A DNA stretch of 64,000 nucleotides from positions 44,005 through 108,004 of the forward strand of contig PXAT01000161.1 in NCBI GenBank assembly GCA_003565775.1, given 5' to 3'. This document shows positions 36,112 to 48,606 of the stretch, piece after piece. The DNA is from Ectothiorhodospiraceae bacterium. Lineage in GTDB: Bacteria; Pseudomonadota; Gammaproteobacteria; Nitrococcales; Aquisalimonadaceae. Both the position numbers and the translations under genes were made by a program. The notes under the pieces were generated by a model. It did not search any database, had not been told where the DNA came from, and was given only the letters and a program-made list of their open reading frames with translations. Position 1 is the stretch's first letter, and each line of letters opens with the position of its first letter.

Positions 36112-38109
36112 CTAGCGCGCGGCGCCGTAGACAAACCAGGTCAGCAACACCACTAGGCCGATGATCATGGCGAAGGCGTAGTGGTACAGGTAGCCGGTCT
36201 GGATCTGCCGCAGCAGGCCCGCCGCCCAGCCGATCGAGCGGGCGGTACCGTTCACCAGCAGGCCATCGATCAGGCGCGCATCGGTGACCCGCGAGAAAAA
36301 GCTGCCAAGCGCCCGACTGCCGCCGGCAATGCCGCGGATGTACAGGGCATCGAAGCCGTACTTGTTCTCGAGCACGGCATGCAGGGGCCGCAACCGCGAC
36401 TGGATCACGGCCGGCAGATCGGGACGTTTGATATACAGGAACCAGGCGGTGGCGACACCGGCGGCGGCAAGATACAGCGGCAGCGTCACGAAACCGTGGG
36501 CAATGAAACCGAACGGCCCGGTGTAGTCCTGCCCCAGATAGGCCAGCACATCATTGGCCCGATGGACAAAGATGGAACCGTCGAAAAAGCCGCCGAAGAC
36601 CATCGGTCCGATCGTGAACAGACCGATCAGCACCGACGGCACGGCCAGCAGGATCAGCGGCACGGTGACCACGCGCGGGCTTTCCTGCAGATGATCGCGC
36701 GTGTGATGGTCCATGCGGCCTTCACCGTGGAACACCATGAAGAACAGGCGGAAGCTGTAAAGCGCGGTGACGAACACGCCGAGCAGCACCATCAGATAGG
36801 CGAAACCGGCGCCGGCCCGATCCGAGGCATGCACCGCCTCGATGATCGCGTCCTTGGAGAAGAAGCCCGAGAAACCGGGGAAGCCGATCAGCGCCAAGGT
36901 ACCGATCAGCATGGTCCAGTAGGTCACCGGCATATAGGCCTTGAGTCCGCCCATCTCCCGCATGTCCTGCTTGTGGTGCATGGCGATGATCACCGACCCG
37001 GCGCCGAGGAACAGCAGCGCCTTGAAGAAGGCATGGGTCATCAGGTGGAACACGCCGGCGGCGTAGGCCGAGACACCCAGCGCCACCACCATGTAACCGA
37101 GCTGGGACAGCGTCGAATAGGCGATGACCCGCTTGATGTCGTTCTGCACAAGACCGATCAGGCCCATGAAGAAGGCGGTGAAGGCGCCGATCACCAGAAT
37201 GAAGGACAGCGCCACTTCCGACAGCTCGTACAGCGGCGACATGCGCGCCACGAGGAAAATGCCGGCGGTGACCATGGTGGCGGCGTGGATCAGCGCCGAG
37301 ATCGGCGTCGGGCCTTCCATGGAATCGGGCAGCCACACGTGCAGCGGTGCCTGCGCCGATTTGCCCATGGCACCGATGAACAGCAGGATGCCGGCCACCG
37401 TCACCACCTTCCACTCGGCGCCGCCAAGGATCGACATGGTGCGATCAGGGTCCGACTCGGCGGCGGCGAACACCTCCACGTAGTCGAGGCTGCCGAAATA
37501 CAGCAGAACCGCGCCGATCCCCAGTAAAAGGCCGAAGTCGCCGCCACGATTGACCAGGAAGGCCTTCAGGTTGGCGAACACCGCCGTGGGCCGGTTGAAC
37601 CAGAAACCGATCAGCAGATAGGACACCAGGCCCACGGCTTCCCACGCGAAGAACAGCTGCAGGAAATTGTTCGCCATCACCAGCATCAGCATGGCGAAGG
37701 TGAACAGGGCGATATAGCTGAAGAAGCGCTGATAACTGTTGACGCCGGCGAGGCTGCCGGCCGGCCAGTTCTCTTCGTCGTGAGACATGTAACCGATGGT
37801 GTAGACATGCACCATCAGCGAGACGAAGGTGACCACGGTCATCATCATCGCCGACAGATTGTCCACCAGGAAACCGATCTCGAAACGGATTCCGTCCGCC
37901 ACCATCCAGGTGTAGACCGTGCCGTTGAACGGCTGCACCCAGCCCGCAATCAGCCCCACCAGCACGATCAGCGAGAGCACGAACGCCAGACCCACGCTGA
38001 CACTGGTCACCCAGTGCGCGCCCTCACGGCCGATGCGCCCGCCGAACAGGCCGGCGGTCAACGCGCCGAGCAGCGGCAGCAGGACGATGAGCAGATAGAT
38101 CGTTTTCAT
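36112..38109 (-). CDS. nuoL: NADH-quinone oxidoreductase subunit L
   Basis: A 665-residue antiporter-like subunit at the distal end of the complex I membrane arm, with the long C-terminal lateral helix extension expected of NuoL. Typical segments are WEAVGLVSYLLIGFWFNRP, GKSAQAPLHVWLPDSMEGPTP with the conserved lysine, AYSTLSQLGYM and GFPGFSGFFSKDAI. The ATG at 38109 gives MKTIYLLIVLLPLLGAL. It begins 4 bases after nuoK ends. Confidence 0.98.
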   Translation of the reverse strand: MKTIYLLIVLLPLLGALTAGLFGGRIGREGAHWVTSVSVGLAFVLSLIVLVGLIAGWVQPFNGTVYTWMVADGIRFEIGFLVDNLSAMMMTVVTFVSLMVHVYTIGYMSHDEENWPAGSLAGVNSYQRFFSYIALFTFAMLMLVMANNFLQLFFAWEAVGLVSYLLIGFWFNRPTAVFANLKAFLVNRGGDFGLLLGIGAVLLYFGSLDYVEVFAAAESDPDRTMSILGGAEWKVVTVAGILLFIGAMGKSAQAPLHVWLPDSMEGPTPISALIHAATMVTAGIFLVARMSPLYELSEVALSFILVIGAFTAFFMGLIGLVQNDIKRVIAYSTLSQLGYMVVALGVSAYAAGVFHLMTHAFFKALLFLGAGSVIIAMHHKQDMREMGGLKAYMPVTYWTMLIGTLALIGFPGFSGFFSKDAIIEAVHASDRAGAGFAYLMVLLGVFVTALYSFRLFFMVFHGEGRMDHHTRDHLQESPRVVTVPLILLAVPSVLIGLFTIGPMVFGGFFDGSIFVHRANDVLAYLGQDYTGPFGFIAHGFVTLPLYLAAAGVATAWFLYIKRPDLPAVIQSRLRPLHAVLENKYGFDALYIRGIAGGSRALGSFFSRVTDARLIDGLLVNGTARSIGWAAGLLRQIQTGYLYHYAFAMIIGLVVLLTWFVYGAAR

Positions 38110-38113
38110 GTGG

Positions 38114-38419
38114 CTAGCCCTTCATGGTGTCCAGATCGGCCACGTCGATGGAATTCCGGTTACGGAACAGCGCCACCATGATGGCCAGACCAATGGCCGA
38201 CTCCGCGGCCGCCACGGTCAGGATGAAGAAGACAAAGACCTGCCCGGCGAGATCTCCCATGAAGGTGGAGAAACCGATGAAATTGAAATTCACCGCCAGC
38301 AGGATCAGTTCGATGGACATGAGCAGGACGATGGCATTCTTCCGGTTGAGGAAGATGCCGGCCATGCCCAGGGCGAACAGTAATGCCCCCAGCACCAGAT
38401 AATGCGATAAGCCGATCAT
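38114..38419 (-). CDS. nuoK: NADH-quinone oxidoreductase subunit K
   Basis: A 101-residue, three-helix membrane subunit, exactly the family length. The two conserved membrane glutamates lie in [10 protein letters not shown] and [10 protein letters not shown], both part of the proton-transfer axis. The sequence [21 protein letters not shown] is typical. It lies between nuoJ (26 bases upstream) and nuoL (4 bases downstream). Confidence 0.98.
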   Translation of the reverse strand: MIGLSHYLVLGALLFALGMAGIFLNRKNAIVLLMSIELILLAVNFNFIGFSTFMGDLAGQVFVFFILTVAAAESAIGLAIMVALFRNRNSIDVADLDTMKG

Positions 38420-38445
38420 AGAAGTCCCTGTGCCCGATTGGCGTG

Positions 38446-39057
38446 TTATTCCGAGTCGCGCCGTGAATTGCGCGGCAGATCCACGGTGCGTAACCGATCC
38501 GCCTTGCGCACCCGGACCTGCCGGCCCGGATCCTGATGCTTGGTCCCTTCGCGGCGGCGCAGCGTGAGCATGATGGCGGCGATGATCGCCACCAGCAGGA
38601 TCACTGCCGCCAGCTCGAAGGGGTAGACATAAACCGTGTACAGCACGCTGCCGATGAGTGCGGTATTGGCGGCGTCCTCCGGAATCGGCAGGTCACCGCC
38701 GGGCAATGTCGCCGGATCCATGATTCCGGAGCCCACCACCAGCAGCATCTGCACCACCATGACCGCCGCGATCGGCACACCGATATACAGGTGCCGGACG
38801 AAACCTTCGCGCAGTTTCTCGAGATTGATGTCCAGCATCATCACGACGAACAGGAACAGCACCATCACTGCGCCGACGTAAACCAGCACCAGAACGATGC
38901 CCAGGAACTCGGCGCCGGCCATGATCCACAATGCGGCGCTGTTGAAGAAGGCCAGCACCAGATACATGGCCGCATGCACCGGATTGCGCGCGGTGATCAC
39001 CATGGTGGCAGCGAAAATCAGCACCACGGCGAAGACGTAGAAAACAAACTCGAACAT
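38446..39057 (-). CDS. nuoJ: NADH-quinone oxidoreductase subunit J
   Basis: A 203-residue membrane subunit with five expected helices. The third helix, whose pi-bulge links quinone chemistry to pumping in structures of homologues, is seen as [20 protein letters not shown]. The N-terminal [17 protein letters not shown] segment is also characteristic. The C-terminus is a basic cytoplasmic tail of about 40 residues. The ATG at 39057 gives [17 protein letters not shown]. nuoI ends 20 bases upstream. Confidence 0.97.
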   Translation of the reverse strand: MFEFVFYVFAVVLIFAATMVITARNPVHAAMYLVLAFFNSAALWIMAGAEFLGIVLVLVYVGAVMVLFLFVVMMLDINLEKLREGFVRHLYIGVPIAAVMVVQMLLVVGSGIMDPATLPGGDLPIPEDAANTALIGSVLYTVYVYPFELAAVILLVAIIAAIMLTLRRREGTKHQDPGRQVRVRKADRLRTVDLPRNSRRDSE

Positions 39058-39077
39058 GTTGTTCTGGCCCCTGTGCC

Positions 39078-39566
39078 CTAACGATAACGCGCGTCGGCGG
39101 CGCGATCCGCGGCAAGCTGTTTCTCGTATTTGTCACCCACGGCGAGCAGTTGCTGCTTGGTGATGATGTTCTCGCCGCGATTCTCCATGTGATATTCGTG
39201 AATACGGGTCTCGACAATCGAATCCACCGGACAGGATTCCTCGCAGAAGCCGCAGTAGATGCACTTGAAAAGGTCGATGTCATAGCGCGTGGTGCGGCGC
39301 TGGCCGTCCTCGCGCTCTTCCGATTCGATGGTGATCGCCAGCGCGGGGCAGACCGCCTCGCAAAGCTTGCAGGCGATGCAGCGCTCCTCACCGTTGGGAT
39401 AGCGACGCAGGGCATGCAGGCCGCGAAAACGCGGTGACTGCGGCGCCTTCTCCTCCGGGTACTGGATGGTCACCTTGCGCTTGAACAGGTTACGCCCGGT
39501 CAGGCGCAGGCCCAGCAGCAGCTCCCAGAGCAGGAAGGTCTTGAGGAAATCGCGAATTGCTGTCAT
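39078..39566 (-). CDS. nuoI: NADH-quinone oxidoreductase subunit I
   Basis: A 162-residue iron-sulfur subunit carrying clusters N6a and N6b in the peripheral arm. Both [4Fe-4S] motifs are intact: [12 protein letters not shown] and [12 protein letters not shown]. The N-terminal amphipathic region ([18 protein letters not shown]) attaches it to the membrane. [18 protein letters not shown] is family-typical. It lies between nuoH and nuoJ. Confidence 0.98.
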   Translation of the reverse strand: MTAIRDFLKTFLLWELLLGLRLTGRNLFKRKVTIQYPEEKAPQSPRFRGLHALRRYPNGEERCIACKLCEAVCPALAITIESEEREDGQRRTTRYDIDLFKCIYCGFCEESCPVDSIVETRIHEYHMENRGENIITKQQLLAVGDKYEKQLAADRAADARYR

Positions 39567-39597
39567 GACATACGCTCCTGGCGATGACCCCGAGTCA

Positions 39598-40620
39598 TCA
39601 GTCGAACCACGGACCGAAGCCGGCCAGAATCATCAGGGCCAGCACGACCAGCCAGACCACCGTCACCGGAATGAGCACCTTCCAGCCGAGCCGCATGATC
39701 TGGTCATAGCGATACCGCGGAAACGTGGCGCGGAACCAGAGATACAGATACAGGAAGCCCGCCACCTTGATCACGAACCAGACCAGCCCCGGCACCAGAT
39801 CGAACACCGGACCCAGCAGCGGCAGTCCGTGGAACGGCGAATACCAGCCGCCCATGAACAGAATCACCGCCAGACCGGAGATCAGGATCATGTTGGCGTA
39901 TTCGGCGAGGAAGAACACCGCAAAAGCGACCCCCGAATACTCCACATGGAAACCGGCCACGATTTCCGACTCACCCTCGGCGACATCGAACGGTGCCCGG
40001 TTAGTCTCGGCCACACCGGAAATCCAGTAGACGATGAACAGCGGCAGCAGCGGTAACCAGAACCAGTTCCAGATCGGACCGGCCTGCGCGGTCACGATGC
40101 TGCTCATGTTCATCGAACCGGCCGCCATCAGCACGCCGACCAGGGCAAACCCCATGGCGATCTCGTAGGACACGATCTGCGCCGCCGAGCGCATGGCCCC
40201 CAGCATCGAGTACTTGGAGTTGGCCGCCCAGCCCGCCAGGATCACGCCGTAGACACCGAGCGACGTCATCGCCAGCACGTACAGCAGCCCGGCATTGATG
40301 TCGGCCAGCACGAGCCCTTCGCCGAACGGGATCACCGCCCAGGCCGCCAGCGCCGGCATCAGCGCCAGCAGGGGCGCGATCAGGAACAGAAAGCGATTGG
40401 CGTTGGCCGGCAGTATCACTTCCTTGAACAGCAGCTTGAACACATCGGCAAACGGCTGCAGCAGACCCATCGGACCGACCCGGTTCGGCCCGTTACGGTT
40501 CTGAATCCAGCCGATGATCTTGCGCTCGGCATAGGTCAGATAGGCGACCGACAGGATCAGCGGCCCGAGGATGACGCCAATCTTGGTCAGAATCCAGACC
40601 AGTTCTATCAACTCAGCCAT
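39598..40620 (-). CDS. nuoH: NADH-quinone oxidoreductase subunit H
   Basis: A 340-residue membrane subunit forming the quinone-entry chamber at the junction of the two arms. Recognisable are [20 protein letters not shown], the acidic loop [26 protein letters not shown] (shown in parts: ETNRAPFD and GESEIVAG) and [19 protein letters not shown]. The start is the ATG at 40620. The gene lies 134 bases downstream of nuoG, the largest gap inside the operon. Confidence 0.97.
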   Translation of the reverse strand: MAELIELVWILTKIGVILGPLILSVAYLTYAERKIIGWIQNRNGPNRVGPMGLLQPFADVFKLLFKEVILPANANRFLFLIAPLLALMPALAAWAVIPFGEGLVLADINAGLLYVLAMTSLGVYGVILAGWAANSKYSMLGAMRSAAQIVSYEIAMGFALVGVLMAAGSMNMSSIVTAQAGPIWNWFWLPLLPLFIVYWISGVAETNRAPFDVAEGESEIVAGFHVEYSGVAFAVFFLAEYANMILISGLAVILFMGGWYSPFHGLPLLGPVFDLVPGLVWFVIKVAGFLYLYLWFRATFPRYRYDQIMRLGWKVLIPVTVVWLVVLALMILAGFGPWFD

Positions 40621-40754
40621 GCGTGTCTCGCAACCCTTGTCATCGTCGATTCACGGCTGCCGCCGCCGACGTGCGTTGGCGCGGGATTCCGTGTGCCCGC
40701 CCGCGCCTTGTCATTGATACCGCTGCCGGTGCGTTGCCGGCAGTCACCTGCCAG

Positions 40755-43138
40755 TCAGGCCTTGCGCACCACGATCGGCCCGAACTGCGAGCCCAGGACG
40801 GCCGTCTCGGCGACCCCGGCCGGCACCACGACCGCGCCTTCCGGCACCGCATCATCCAGCACCAGCGGCAGTCGGATGTCTTCGCCGTTCTGTCGCACCA
40901 CCACCCAGCTTTCGTGATCCAGTCCGCTGCGGCCCGCCTCGTCCGGGTGCATGCGGGCGCGGATATCGCGACCGGCATCGGTGTGCTGCAACGAGGCCGC
41001 CCGCCGAACCAGTCCGTCAACGGCGTACAGCGGAACCACCCCTATGCGCTGCAGACCCTCGTCCGGGTACGCCAGGGCGTCGCCAGGAGCGTCCGCCGGG
41101 TTCGCCTCGGCGACGACATCGCGACACAGGCCGTCGAGCTCGTCGGTGATTTCGTCGACAGCATTGTAATCAAAACCGTCGAGCGACAGCTGATTGCCGA
41201 GCACACGCAGGATCTTCCATCCCGGTCGCCCTTCTCCCGGCGGCTTCGCCACGCCCGGGAACCGCTGCCAGCGACCTTCCGCGTTCACCAGCGTCCCCGC
41301 GCTCTCGCCGAAGGTGGAGGCCGGCAACAGTACCGTGGCGTACTCCTTCATGGTCTCACTGACGAATGGCGTCACCGCGATCACGGTCTCGGCCGCGGCC
41401 AGTGCGGCCAGCGCCGCGGCTCCGTTTTCGCAATCCAGTTCCGGCTCGACGCCGCACAGCAGATAGACCTGCCGTGGCTGCTCGAGCATGGCGCGCGCAT
41501 CAAGGCCCGGTTCGGCGACCGGCCTGGCACCGGCTTCCCGATGGGGCACCGCACCGGCAAGCCACGCGCCGGTGACGGCCGCGGATTCCGCCACCACCCC
41601 GTGCCGGCTGCCGGTCAGCTGCGCCAGATGGGCCAGCAGCGTCCGCAGCATGGCAGCCTGCGGATGGATCTCGCCGTAACTCCCCAGCAGGAGCAGTGAG
41701 CGATCAGCGGACGCCAGCCGCGCGACCAGATTCTTCTCGGTTTCACCGATGGCCCGTCCCGACTGCAGCGCGGCAACACCCTCCGGCGCGGGCTTTCCCG
41801 CCGCCTCGGCTGCCGCGGCCACCAGAGTCGCCAGAGCCGGCACCAGGTCAGCCGGGGCCACCACATGCTGCTCCGCCGCATAGGTCAGCGACTGCCGGAC
41901 CGGGTTCAGATAGGCAATGCCGGCACCGGCCTTGGCCGCCTTGCGCAGGCGATGGTTGAGAATCGGCTGCTCGCCGCGCAGCATGCCGCCGACCACCAGC
42001 ACCGACTGCTGCCGGTCGAGATCCTCGATCGGCAGGCCGAGCCAGGGGAACGCGGGACGCCGGGCCTGATCGGAAAAATCGCGCTGCCGCAGCCGGCTGT
42101 CGATATGGTTGCTGCCCAGACCGCGCAGAACCCGGCCCAGCAGATACTGCTCTTCCAGCGTCGCCTGCGGTCCGCAAAGCGCGCCGATCACGTCGGGCTC
42201 GAAGGCTTTCAGGGCGTCGCCGGCCATTTCCAGCGCGACTTCCCAGCTCACCGCGCGCCAGCGGCCGTCCACCTTGGCCATGGGCACGTCCAGCCGTTCG
42301 TCACTGCTGACACCCTCGTAAGCGAAGCGGTCGCGGTCGGCAATCCAGCATTCGTTGATGGATTCGTTGTCGCTCGGCACCACCCGCTTGATCGCCCCGC
42401 TGACGTGGTGGATCTGCACATTCGTGCCGACGCAGTCATGCGGCGATACCGACGTATGGCTGAGCATCTCCCAGGCGCGCGCACTGAAGCGATAGGGCTT
42501 CGAGGTGAGCGCGCCCACCGGGCACAGATCGATGATGTTGCCGGACATCTCGGAGTGCACGCCACGCCCGACAAACGTCGAAATCTCGGTATGTTCGCCG
42601 CGGAACATGCCACCCAGCTCGGAGGTGCCGGTAACCTCGTCGAGGAACCGCACACAGCGGGTGCAATGGATGCAGCGGGTCATTTCCGTGGAGATCAGCG
42701 GGCCCAGATTCTCGTCCTTGACGATACGCTTGCGCTCGCTGAAGCGGGACACGCCGCGCCCGTAGCCAAGTGCCAGGTCCTGCAGCTCGCACTCGCCGCC
42801 CTGATCACAGATCGGGCAATCCAGCGGGTGGTTGATGAGCAGGAACTCCATGACACCCTTCTGCGCCTTCAGCGCGCGCTCGGAGCGGGTGCGAATCTTC
42901 ATGCCGTCTGCGACCGGGGTGGCGCAGGCAGGCAGCGGCTTCGGCGCCTTTTCCACATCCACCAGACACATGCGGCAGTTGGCGGCGATCGACAGCTTGC
43001 GGTGATAGCAGAATCGCGGCACCGCGACATCCGCCTGATCGGTGGCCTCGATGATCATCGAGCCCTTTCGCGCCTGCATTTCGACGCCGTCGACCTCGAT
43101 CGTGACCTGATCCGGGTTGCTGGCTTCGGCCTTCTCGC

Positions 43139-43142
<4 letters not shown>
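40755..43142 (-). CDS. nuoG: NADH-quinone oxidoreductase subunit G
   Basis: A 795-residue peripheral-arm subunit carrying several iron-sulfur clusters. The N-terminal ferredoxin-like domain has [18 protein letters not shown] (N1b), then the [18 protein letters not shown]is/Cys site and [12 protein letters not shown] motifs. The rest resembles the molybdopterin oxidoreductase fold without a cofactor, and is more divergent than the N-terminal part, as is usual. The ATG at 43142 overlaps the nuoF stop (ATGA), indicating translational coupling. Confidence 0.97.
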
Positions 43143-44431
<1,289 letters not shown>

Positions 44432-44434
44432 GGG

Positions 44435-44938
44435 TCACTCCAGCTTGTCCAGGATCTCGTCCACCTTTTCCGGTGTGAGATGGGTGTGGTAATGCCCGTC
44501 GACCACCATCATCGGTCCGCCGGTGCAGGCGGCCAGACACTCCTCCTCGACCTTGAGGGTGATGCGGTTGTCGGGCGTGGTATCCCCCAGACGAATGCCC
44601 AGTTTCTTCTCGCAATGCGACACGATTTCGTCGGAACCCATCAGCATGCAAGAGATGTTGGTGCAGATATTGACCTTGTGCCGACCCACGGGCTTGGTGT
44701 CGAACATGGTGTAGAAGGTCGCCACTTCATAGACCTGCACCGGCGGCAACTCCAGATATTCGGCCAGCGCGTCCATCAGGGCCTCGGTCAGAAAGCCGCC
44801 GTTGCCATCCTGCAGCACATGCAACGCCGGTATGACCGCCGAACGCTTTCGGTCGGCCGGATACTTGGCCACCCAGTGGTCGATTTGCCGGCGGGCGTCT
44901 TCGGACAGCACCTGCTCGGCATTGGGTACCGCACTCAT
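44435..44938 (-). CDS. nuoE: NADH-quinone oxidoreductase subunit E
   Basis: A 167-residue thioredoxin-fold subunit holding the [2Fe-2S] cluster N1a. Its ligands are visible in ICTNISCML and [33 protein letters not shown] precedes the first pair. The ATG at 44938 overlaps the nuoD stop in an ATGA arrangement, and nuoF follows after 3 bases. Confidence 0.97.
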   Translation of the reverse strand: MSAVPNAEQVLSEDARRQIDHWVAKYPADRKRSAVIPALHVLQDGNGGFLTEALMDALAEYLELPPVQVYEVATFYTMFDTKPVGRHKVNICTNISCMLMGSDEIVSHCEKKLGIRLGDTTPDNRITLKVEEECLAACTGGPMMVVDGHYHTHLTPEKVDEILDKLE

Positions 44939-46197
44939 CGGTCAATCTCCCCGAACACAATGTCCTGCGTGCCAATCAGTGCAACCACGTCGGCCAGCAT
45001 GTGACCGCTGGCCATTTCGTCCATGGCAGCCAGATGGGTAAAGCCCGGCGCACGCACCTTCAGCCGGTAAGGCTTGTTCGCACCGTCGGAAACGATGTAG
45101 CAACCGAATTCGCCCTTCGGCGCCTCGACCGCGGCATAGGCCTCGCCCGGCGGCACACTGTAACCCTCGGTGAAGAGCTTGAAGTGATGGATCATGGATT
45201 CCATGTCGTCCTTCATCTCTTCGCGCGTCGGCGGCACCACCTTGTGATCGTCGACCATGACCGGGCCCGGGTTCTTGCGCAGCCAGTCGATGCATTGCTT
45301 GACGATACGGCAGGACTGACGCATCTCCTCGACCCGCACCAGATACCGGTCATAGCAGTCGCCGTTGGTGCCGACCGGAATCTCGAAATCGACCTCGTCA
45401 TAGACCTCATAGGGCTGCTTGCGACGCAGATCCCACTCGACCCCCGACCCGCGCAGCATGGGGCCGGTGAAGCCCAGCTCCAGCGCGCGCTCCGGCGTCA
45501 CCACGCCGATCCCGACCAGCCGCTGCTTCCAGATCCGGTTATCGGTGAGCAGGGTCTCGTAGTCGTCCACGCAGGCCGGGAAGCGATTGCAGAAATCCTC
45601 GAGGAAATCCAGCAACGACCCCTGACGCGCCGCGTTCAGATGCTTCATGTCCTGCTCGCTGCGGAAGCGCGAACTGTCGTACTGCGGCATCCGTTCGGGC
45701 AGGTCCCGGTAAACCCCGCCCGGGCGATAATAGGTGGCATGCATGCGCGCGCCCGAAACCGCCTCGTAGACGTCCATCAGGTCCTCTCGCTCACGGAAGC
45801 AGTAGAGGAATACCGTCATCGCACCCACGTCGAGGCCGTGCGCACCCAACCACATCAGGTGGTTCAGGATGCGTGTCACCTCGTCGAACATCACCCGGAT
45901 GTACTGCGCCCGCCTTGGCGGCTGGATCCCCAGCAGCTTCTCGATCGCGAGAACATAGCCGTGCTCGTTACACATCATCGAGACGTAATCGAGCCGGTCC
46001 ATGTAACCGATGCTCTGGTTGTAAGGTTTGCTCTCGGCCAGCTTCTCCGTGGCGCGATGCAGCAGACCGATATGCGGATCGGCACGGCGAATGGTTTCGC
46101 CTTCCATTTCCAGCACCAGGCGCAGCACACCGTGCGCGGCCGGATGCTGCGGCCCGAAATTCATCGTGTAGGAACGGATATCACCCACGTCCTGCAT
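44935..46197 (-). CDS. nuoD: NADH-quinone oxidoreductase subunit D
   Basis: A 420-residue (49-kDa type) subunit lining the quinone site together with NuoB. The N-terminal [19 protein letters not shown], with the quinone-contacting histidines, and [24 protein letters not shown] and [12 protein letters not shown] are all present. The start is uncertain: the ATG at 46197 gives a family-like N-terminus but its GGAGG lies directly against it, and an in-frame ATG at 46212 is possible. Either start overlaps the end of nuoC. nuoC and nuoD are separate genes here, unlike the E. coli fusion. Confidence 0.97.
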   Translation of the reverse strand: MQDVGDIRSYTMNFGPQHPAAHGVLRLVLEMEGETIRRADPHIGLLHRATEKLAESKPYNQSIGYMDRLDYVSMMCNEHGYVLAIEKLLGIQPPRRAQYIRVMFDEVTRILNHLMWLGAHGLDVGAMTVFLYCFREREDLMDVYEAVSGARMHATYYRPGGVYRDLPERMPQYDSSRFRSEQDMKHLNAARQGSLLDFLEDFCNRFPACVDDYETLLTDNRIWKQRLVGIGVVTPERALELGFTGPMLRGSGVEWDLRRKQPYEVYDEVDFEIPVGTNGDCYDRYLVRVEEMRQSCRIVKQCIDWLRKNPGPVMVDDHKVVPPTREEMKDDMESMIHHFKLFTEGYSVPPGEAYAAVEAPKGEFGCYIVSDGANKPYRLKVRAPGFTHLAAMDEMASGHMLADVVALIGTQDIVFGEIDR

Positions 46198-46918
46198 CCT
46201 CCTGCGGCCCATCGGCATCGGCGTAGCGGCTGTCATGGCGCACCACGCGCGGCACCAGCACCCGCGGTTCGATGGAGACCGGTTCGTAAACGACGCGCCC
46301 CTTTTCCTCGTTGTAGCGGACTTCAACGTTGCCGATCAGCGGGAAATCCTTGCGGAACGGGTGACCGATGAAACCGTAATCGGTGAGCAGGCGACGCAGG
46401 TCCGGATGGCCGTCGAAGATGATGCCGTAGAGATCGAACGCCTCGCGCTCGAACCAATTGACGCCGGCCCAGATATCGATCACGGACGGCACCACCGGGA
46501 AGTTGTCATCACTGCAGTAGACGCGAACCCGAACCCGATGGTTATGCGTGACGGACAACAGGTGATAGACCGCCGCGAAGCGACGTCCGGTGTTGGTCTC
46601 GATGGTGTCGACGCCGTAGATACCGGTCAGGCCGAGCCGTGCGAAATTATTGCCGCGCACCCCGCGGGAGAAGCCGGCATTGGAAGCCTGTTCGGTTATC
46701 CATTCACCCTGGCCGTAAGCGGCATAATCGACGCCGCAGAGATCGGTGAGCTGTTCGAAGCGAAACGTTTCCTCGTCGCGCAGCGCTGTCATGATCTCGA
46801 GGAGGTCATCCGCGGCCACGTCGATGGAGGTTTCACCAAGCTTCCGGTGCGCGGCCAGGATACGCTCGCCGAATCGATCGCGCAGGCATTCCAGCAGTCC
46901 GTCTCGGGCGTCAGACAT
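46181..46918 (-). CDS. nuoC: NADH-quinone oxidoreductase subunit C
   Basis: A 245-residue (30-kDa type) structural subunit of the peripheral arm. The signature is ERAxDLYGI-like: [29 protein letters not shown] (seen as [10 protein letters not shown] and [13 protein letters not shown]), followed by [12 protein letters not shown]. The region around residues 70-85 is the beta-rich [18 protein letters not shown]. The ATG at 46918 gives [10 protein letters not shown]. It follows nuoB by 17 bases and overlaps nuoD. Confidence 0.97.
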   Translation of the reverse strand: MSDARDGLLECLRDRFGERILAAHRKLGETSIDVAADDLLEIMTALRDEETFRFEQLTDLCGVDYAAYGQGEWITEQASNAGFSRGVRGNNFARLGLTGIYGVDTIETNTGRRFAAVYHLLSVTHNHRVRVRVYCSDDNFPVVPSVIDIWAGVNWFEREAFDLYGIIFDGHPDLRRLLTDYGFIGHPFRKDFPLIGNVEVRYNEEKGRVVYEPVSIEPRVLVPRVVRHDSRYADADGPQEDAGRG

Positions 46919-46935
46919 GGGCGTTATCCTGAGAG

Positions 46936-47412
46936 CTAGCGGGCGATGGTGTTGGTACGGCGAATCTTGTTCTGCAACTGAACGATGCCGTAGAGCAGCG
47001 CTTCCGCCGTCGGCGGGCAACCGGGAACGTAGACATCAACCGGCACGATTCGATCGCAACCACGAACCACGGAATAGGAGTAGTGGTAATAGCCACCACC
47101 GTTGGCGCAGGACCCCATGGAGATGACCCACTTCGGGTCGGACATCTGGTCGTAAACCTTGCGCAGTGCCGGAGCCATCTTGTTGCACAGGGTGCCGGCC
47201 ACGATCATCACGTCGGACTGTCGCGGGCTGGGCCGGAAAATCACGCCGAAGCGGTCCATGTCGTAGCGCGCCGCACCGGCATGCATCATCTCCACCGCGC
47301 AGCAGGCCAGACCAAAGGTCATCGGCCACATCGACCCGGTGCGGGCCCAGTTGATCAGTTTGTCGGCCGACGTAGTGACAAACCCCTTCTCGAGGACGCC
47401 TTCTACTCCCAT
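46936..47412 (-). CDS. nuoB: NADH-quinone oxidoreductase subunit B
   Basis: A 158-residue subunit that carries terminal cluster N2 next to the quinone site. The tandem cysteines in [11 protein letters not shown], the third in [10 protein letters not shown] and the fourth in [12 protein letters not shown] are all present. [11 protein letters not shown] is the family signature. The ATG at 47412 is inside the end of nuoA, so the genes overlap by 10 bases and are probably coupled. Confidence 0.98.
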   Translation of the reverse strand: MGVEGVLEKGFVTTSADKLINWARTGSMWPMTFGLACCAVEMMHAGAARYDMDRFGVIFRPSPRQSDVMIVAGTLCNKMAPALRKVYDQMSDPKWVISMGSCANGGGYYHYSYSVVRGCDRIVPVDVYVPGCPPTAEALLYGIVQLQNKIRRTNTIAR

Positions 47413-47759
47413 TCCAGCGCTCCCTTCTTCCACTCGTAAAGGAATCCGATCAGCAGGATGCCGAGGAAGACCGCCATCGAGGCGAAACCGAACAGACCGA
47501 CTTCATTCAGCGAGATCGCCCATGGAAACAGAAAGGCGATTTCCAGATCGAAGATGATGAACAGGATGGCGACCAGGTAGTAGCGCACATCGAACTTCAT
47601 GCGGGAGTCCTCGAAGGCCTCGAAACCGCATTCGTAGGGAGACAGCTTCTCGTCGTTGGGCTGACTGGGGCCGAGCACAAAGCCCAGCGTCATCAGCACG
47701 ACCCCCATCCCCAGACCGACGATGATGAAGATCAGAATTGGCAGGTAACCTTCGAGCAT
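47403..47759 (-). CDS. nuoA: NADH-quinone oxidoreductase subunit A
   Basis: A 118-residue, three-helix membrane subunit and first gene of the 14-gene nuo operon. Typical segments are [33 protein letters not shown] (seen as [26 protein letters not shown]) and [10 protein letters not shown]. The ATG at 47759 follows a GAGG site. It lies 171 bases after tRNA-Leu. I found no clear promoter of its own; the spacer is unusually A/T-rich, with a poly-T stretch after the tRNA on the minus strand that may form a weak terminator. Confidence 0.97.
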   Translation of the reverse strand: MLEGYLPILIFIIVGLGMGVVLMTLGFVLGPSQPNDEKLSPYECGFEAFEDSRMKFDVRYYLVAILFIIFDLEIAFLFPWAISLNEVGLFGFASMAVFLGILLIGFLYEWKKGALEWE

Positions 47760-47930
47760 GCGTACGTCCTCGGCAGGCGCCGACGGCAGGCCCGCGAGAT
47801 AGCAGGCGTACAGGCGCATATCGCAGTGCAGTATACGGCGACCCGACTCGACGAGTCAACCGACACCAAACCCGAAAAAACAACAAAAACAATAACTTAG
47901 AAAGAGCCCGATGGTTTCGGACCAAAAGAC

Positions 47931-48015
47931 TGGTGCGGATGGCCGGACTCGAACCGGCACGGCTTGCGCCACTGCCCCCTCAAGACAGCGTGTCTACCAG
48001 TTCCACCACATCCGC
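47931..48015 (-). tRNA. leuU: tRNA-Leu (GAG anticodon)
   Basis: An 85-base class II tRNA with encoded CCA. The acceptor stem GCGGATG / CATCCGC is fully paired. The anticodon arm CTGTC-TTGAGGG-GGCAG gives anticodon GAG. A long variable arm and the GGTTCGAGTCC T-arm complete it. It follows secG, as in many gammaproteobacteria, and precedes nuoA. Confidence 0.97.
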
Positions 48016-48048
48016 TGATGTTCAGGTTGGAGCCTGAAAGCCGCGAGG

Positions 48049-48077
48049 AGTCTAGCAACGACTCCCGAGAGCGGCAA
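48049..48077 (-). promoter_or_regulatory. Sigma-70 promoter of tRNA-Leu
   Basis: Minus strand TTGCCG (48077-48072), 17-base spacer, TAGACT (48054-48049), followed by a GC-rich discriminator (CCTCGCGG). That discriminator is typical of stringently controlled stable-RNA promoters. Predicted start is about 27 bases before the tRNA. Confidence 0.6.
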
Positions 48078-48221
48078 GCAAAGGAAACGCTGTTACGTTC
48101 GGACGGCTGCCTCGCGGCCCGGGTTTTCCCGAGACGAGACGGGCTGCGCCGCGCCGCCTGCCCGGACAGACAAAGCAACCGGGCATTCGGCAAGGTCCGG
48201 CCACGGCCGGATAACCGACAC

Positions 48222-48575
48222 CTACTCGTCGGGCGCCGGTGGCGCGTCACCGCCCGAGGTGTCGTCCTCGTCCGGCGCACCGGGCGCCGGCTCCTCCTGC
48301 ACGGGCTGATCCGGCACCCGGTCGACCACACTGCCCGGACCGGCCTGGCGCGCGGCGATCATGGCCAGCGTCAGACTAGTAATGAAAAAACTCGTTGCCA
48401 GAAAGGCCGTCATTCGCGTGAGGAACGATGCCGAGCCGCGCGAACCGAACACGGTCGCCGAGGCGCCGCTACCGAACGCGGCACCGGCATCGGCACCCTT
48501 GCCGTGCTGCAGCAACACCAGCACCACCAGCACCACGGCAATCAAGACATGAATGACCAGGATGATCTGTCCCAT
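48222..48575 (-). CDS. secG: Preprotein translocase subunit SecG
   Basis: A 117-residue membrane protein of the SecYEG channel with two helices (about 3-20 and 53-71) joined by the conserved cytoplasmic loop [16 protein letters not shown]...[16 protein letters not shown]. The C-terminal tail of about 40 residues is rich in Asp, Glu and Pro, longer and more acidic than most. It lies 31 bases after tpiA and upstream of tRNA-Leu, the standard tpiA-secG-tRNA order. Confidence 0.96.
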   Translation of the reverse strand: MGQIILVIHVLIAVVLVVLVLLQHGKGADAGAAFGSGASATVFGSRGSASFLTRMTAFLATSFFITSLTLAMIAARQAGPGSVVDRVPDQPVQEEPAPGAPDEDDTSGGDAPPAPDE

Positions 48576-48606
48576 CAGGACCTCGCTATGGTCGGGCGCT
48601 GCGGAT

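Noticed and set aside
47870..47925. A/T-rich stretch after tRNA-Leu as a mobile-element attachment scar
   Set aside because: No integrase, direct repeat of the tRNA end or foreign genes nearby; a leader or terminator region before nuoA is the simpler explanation.
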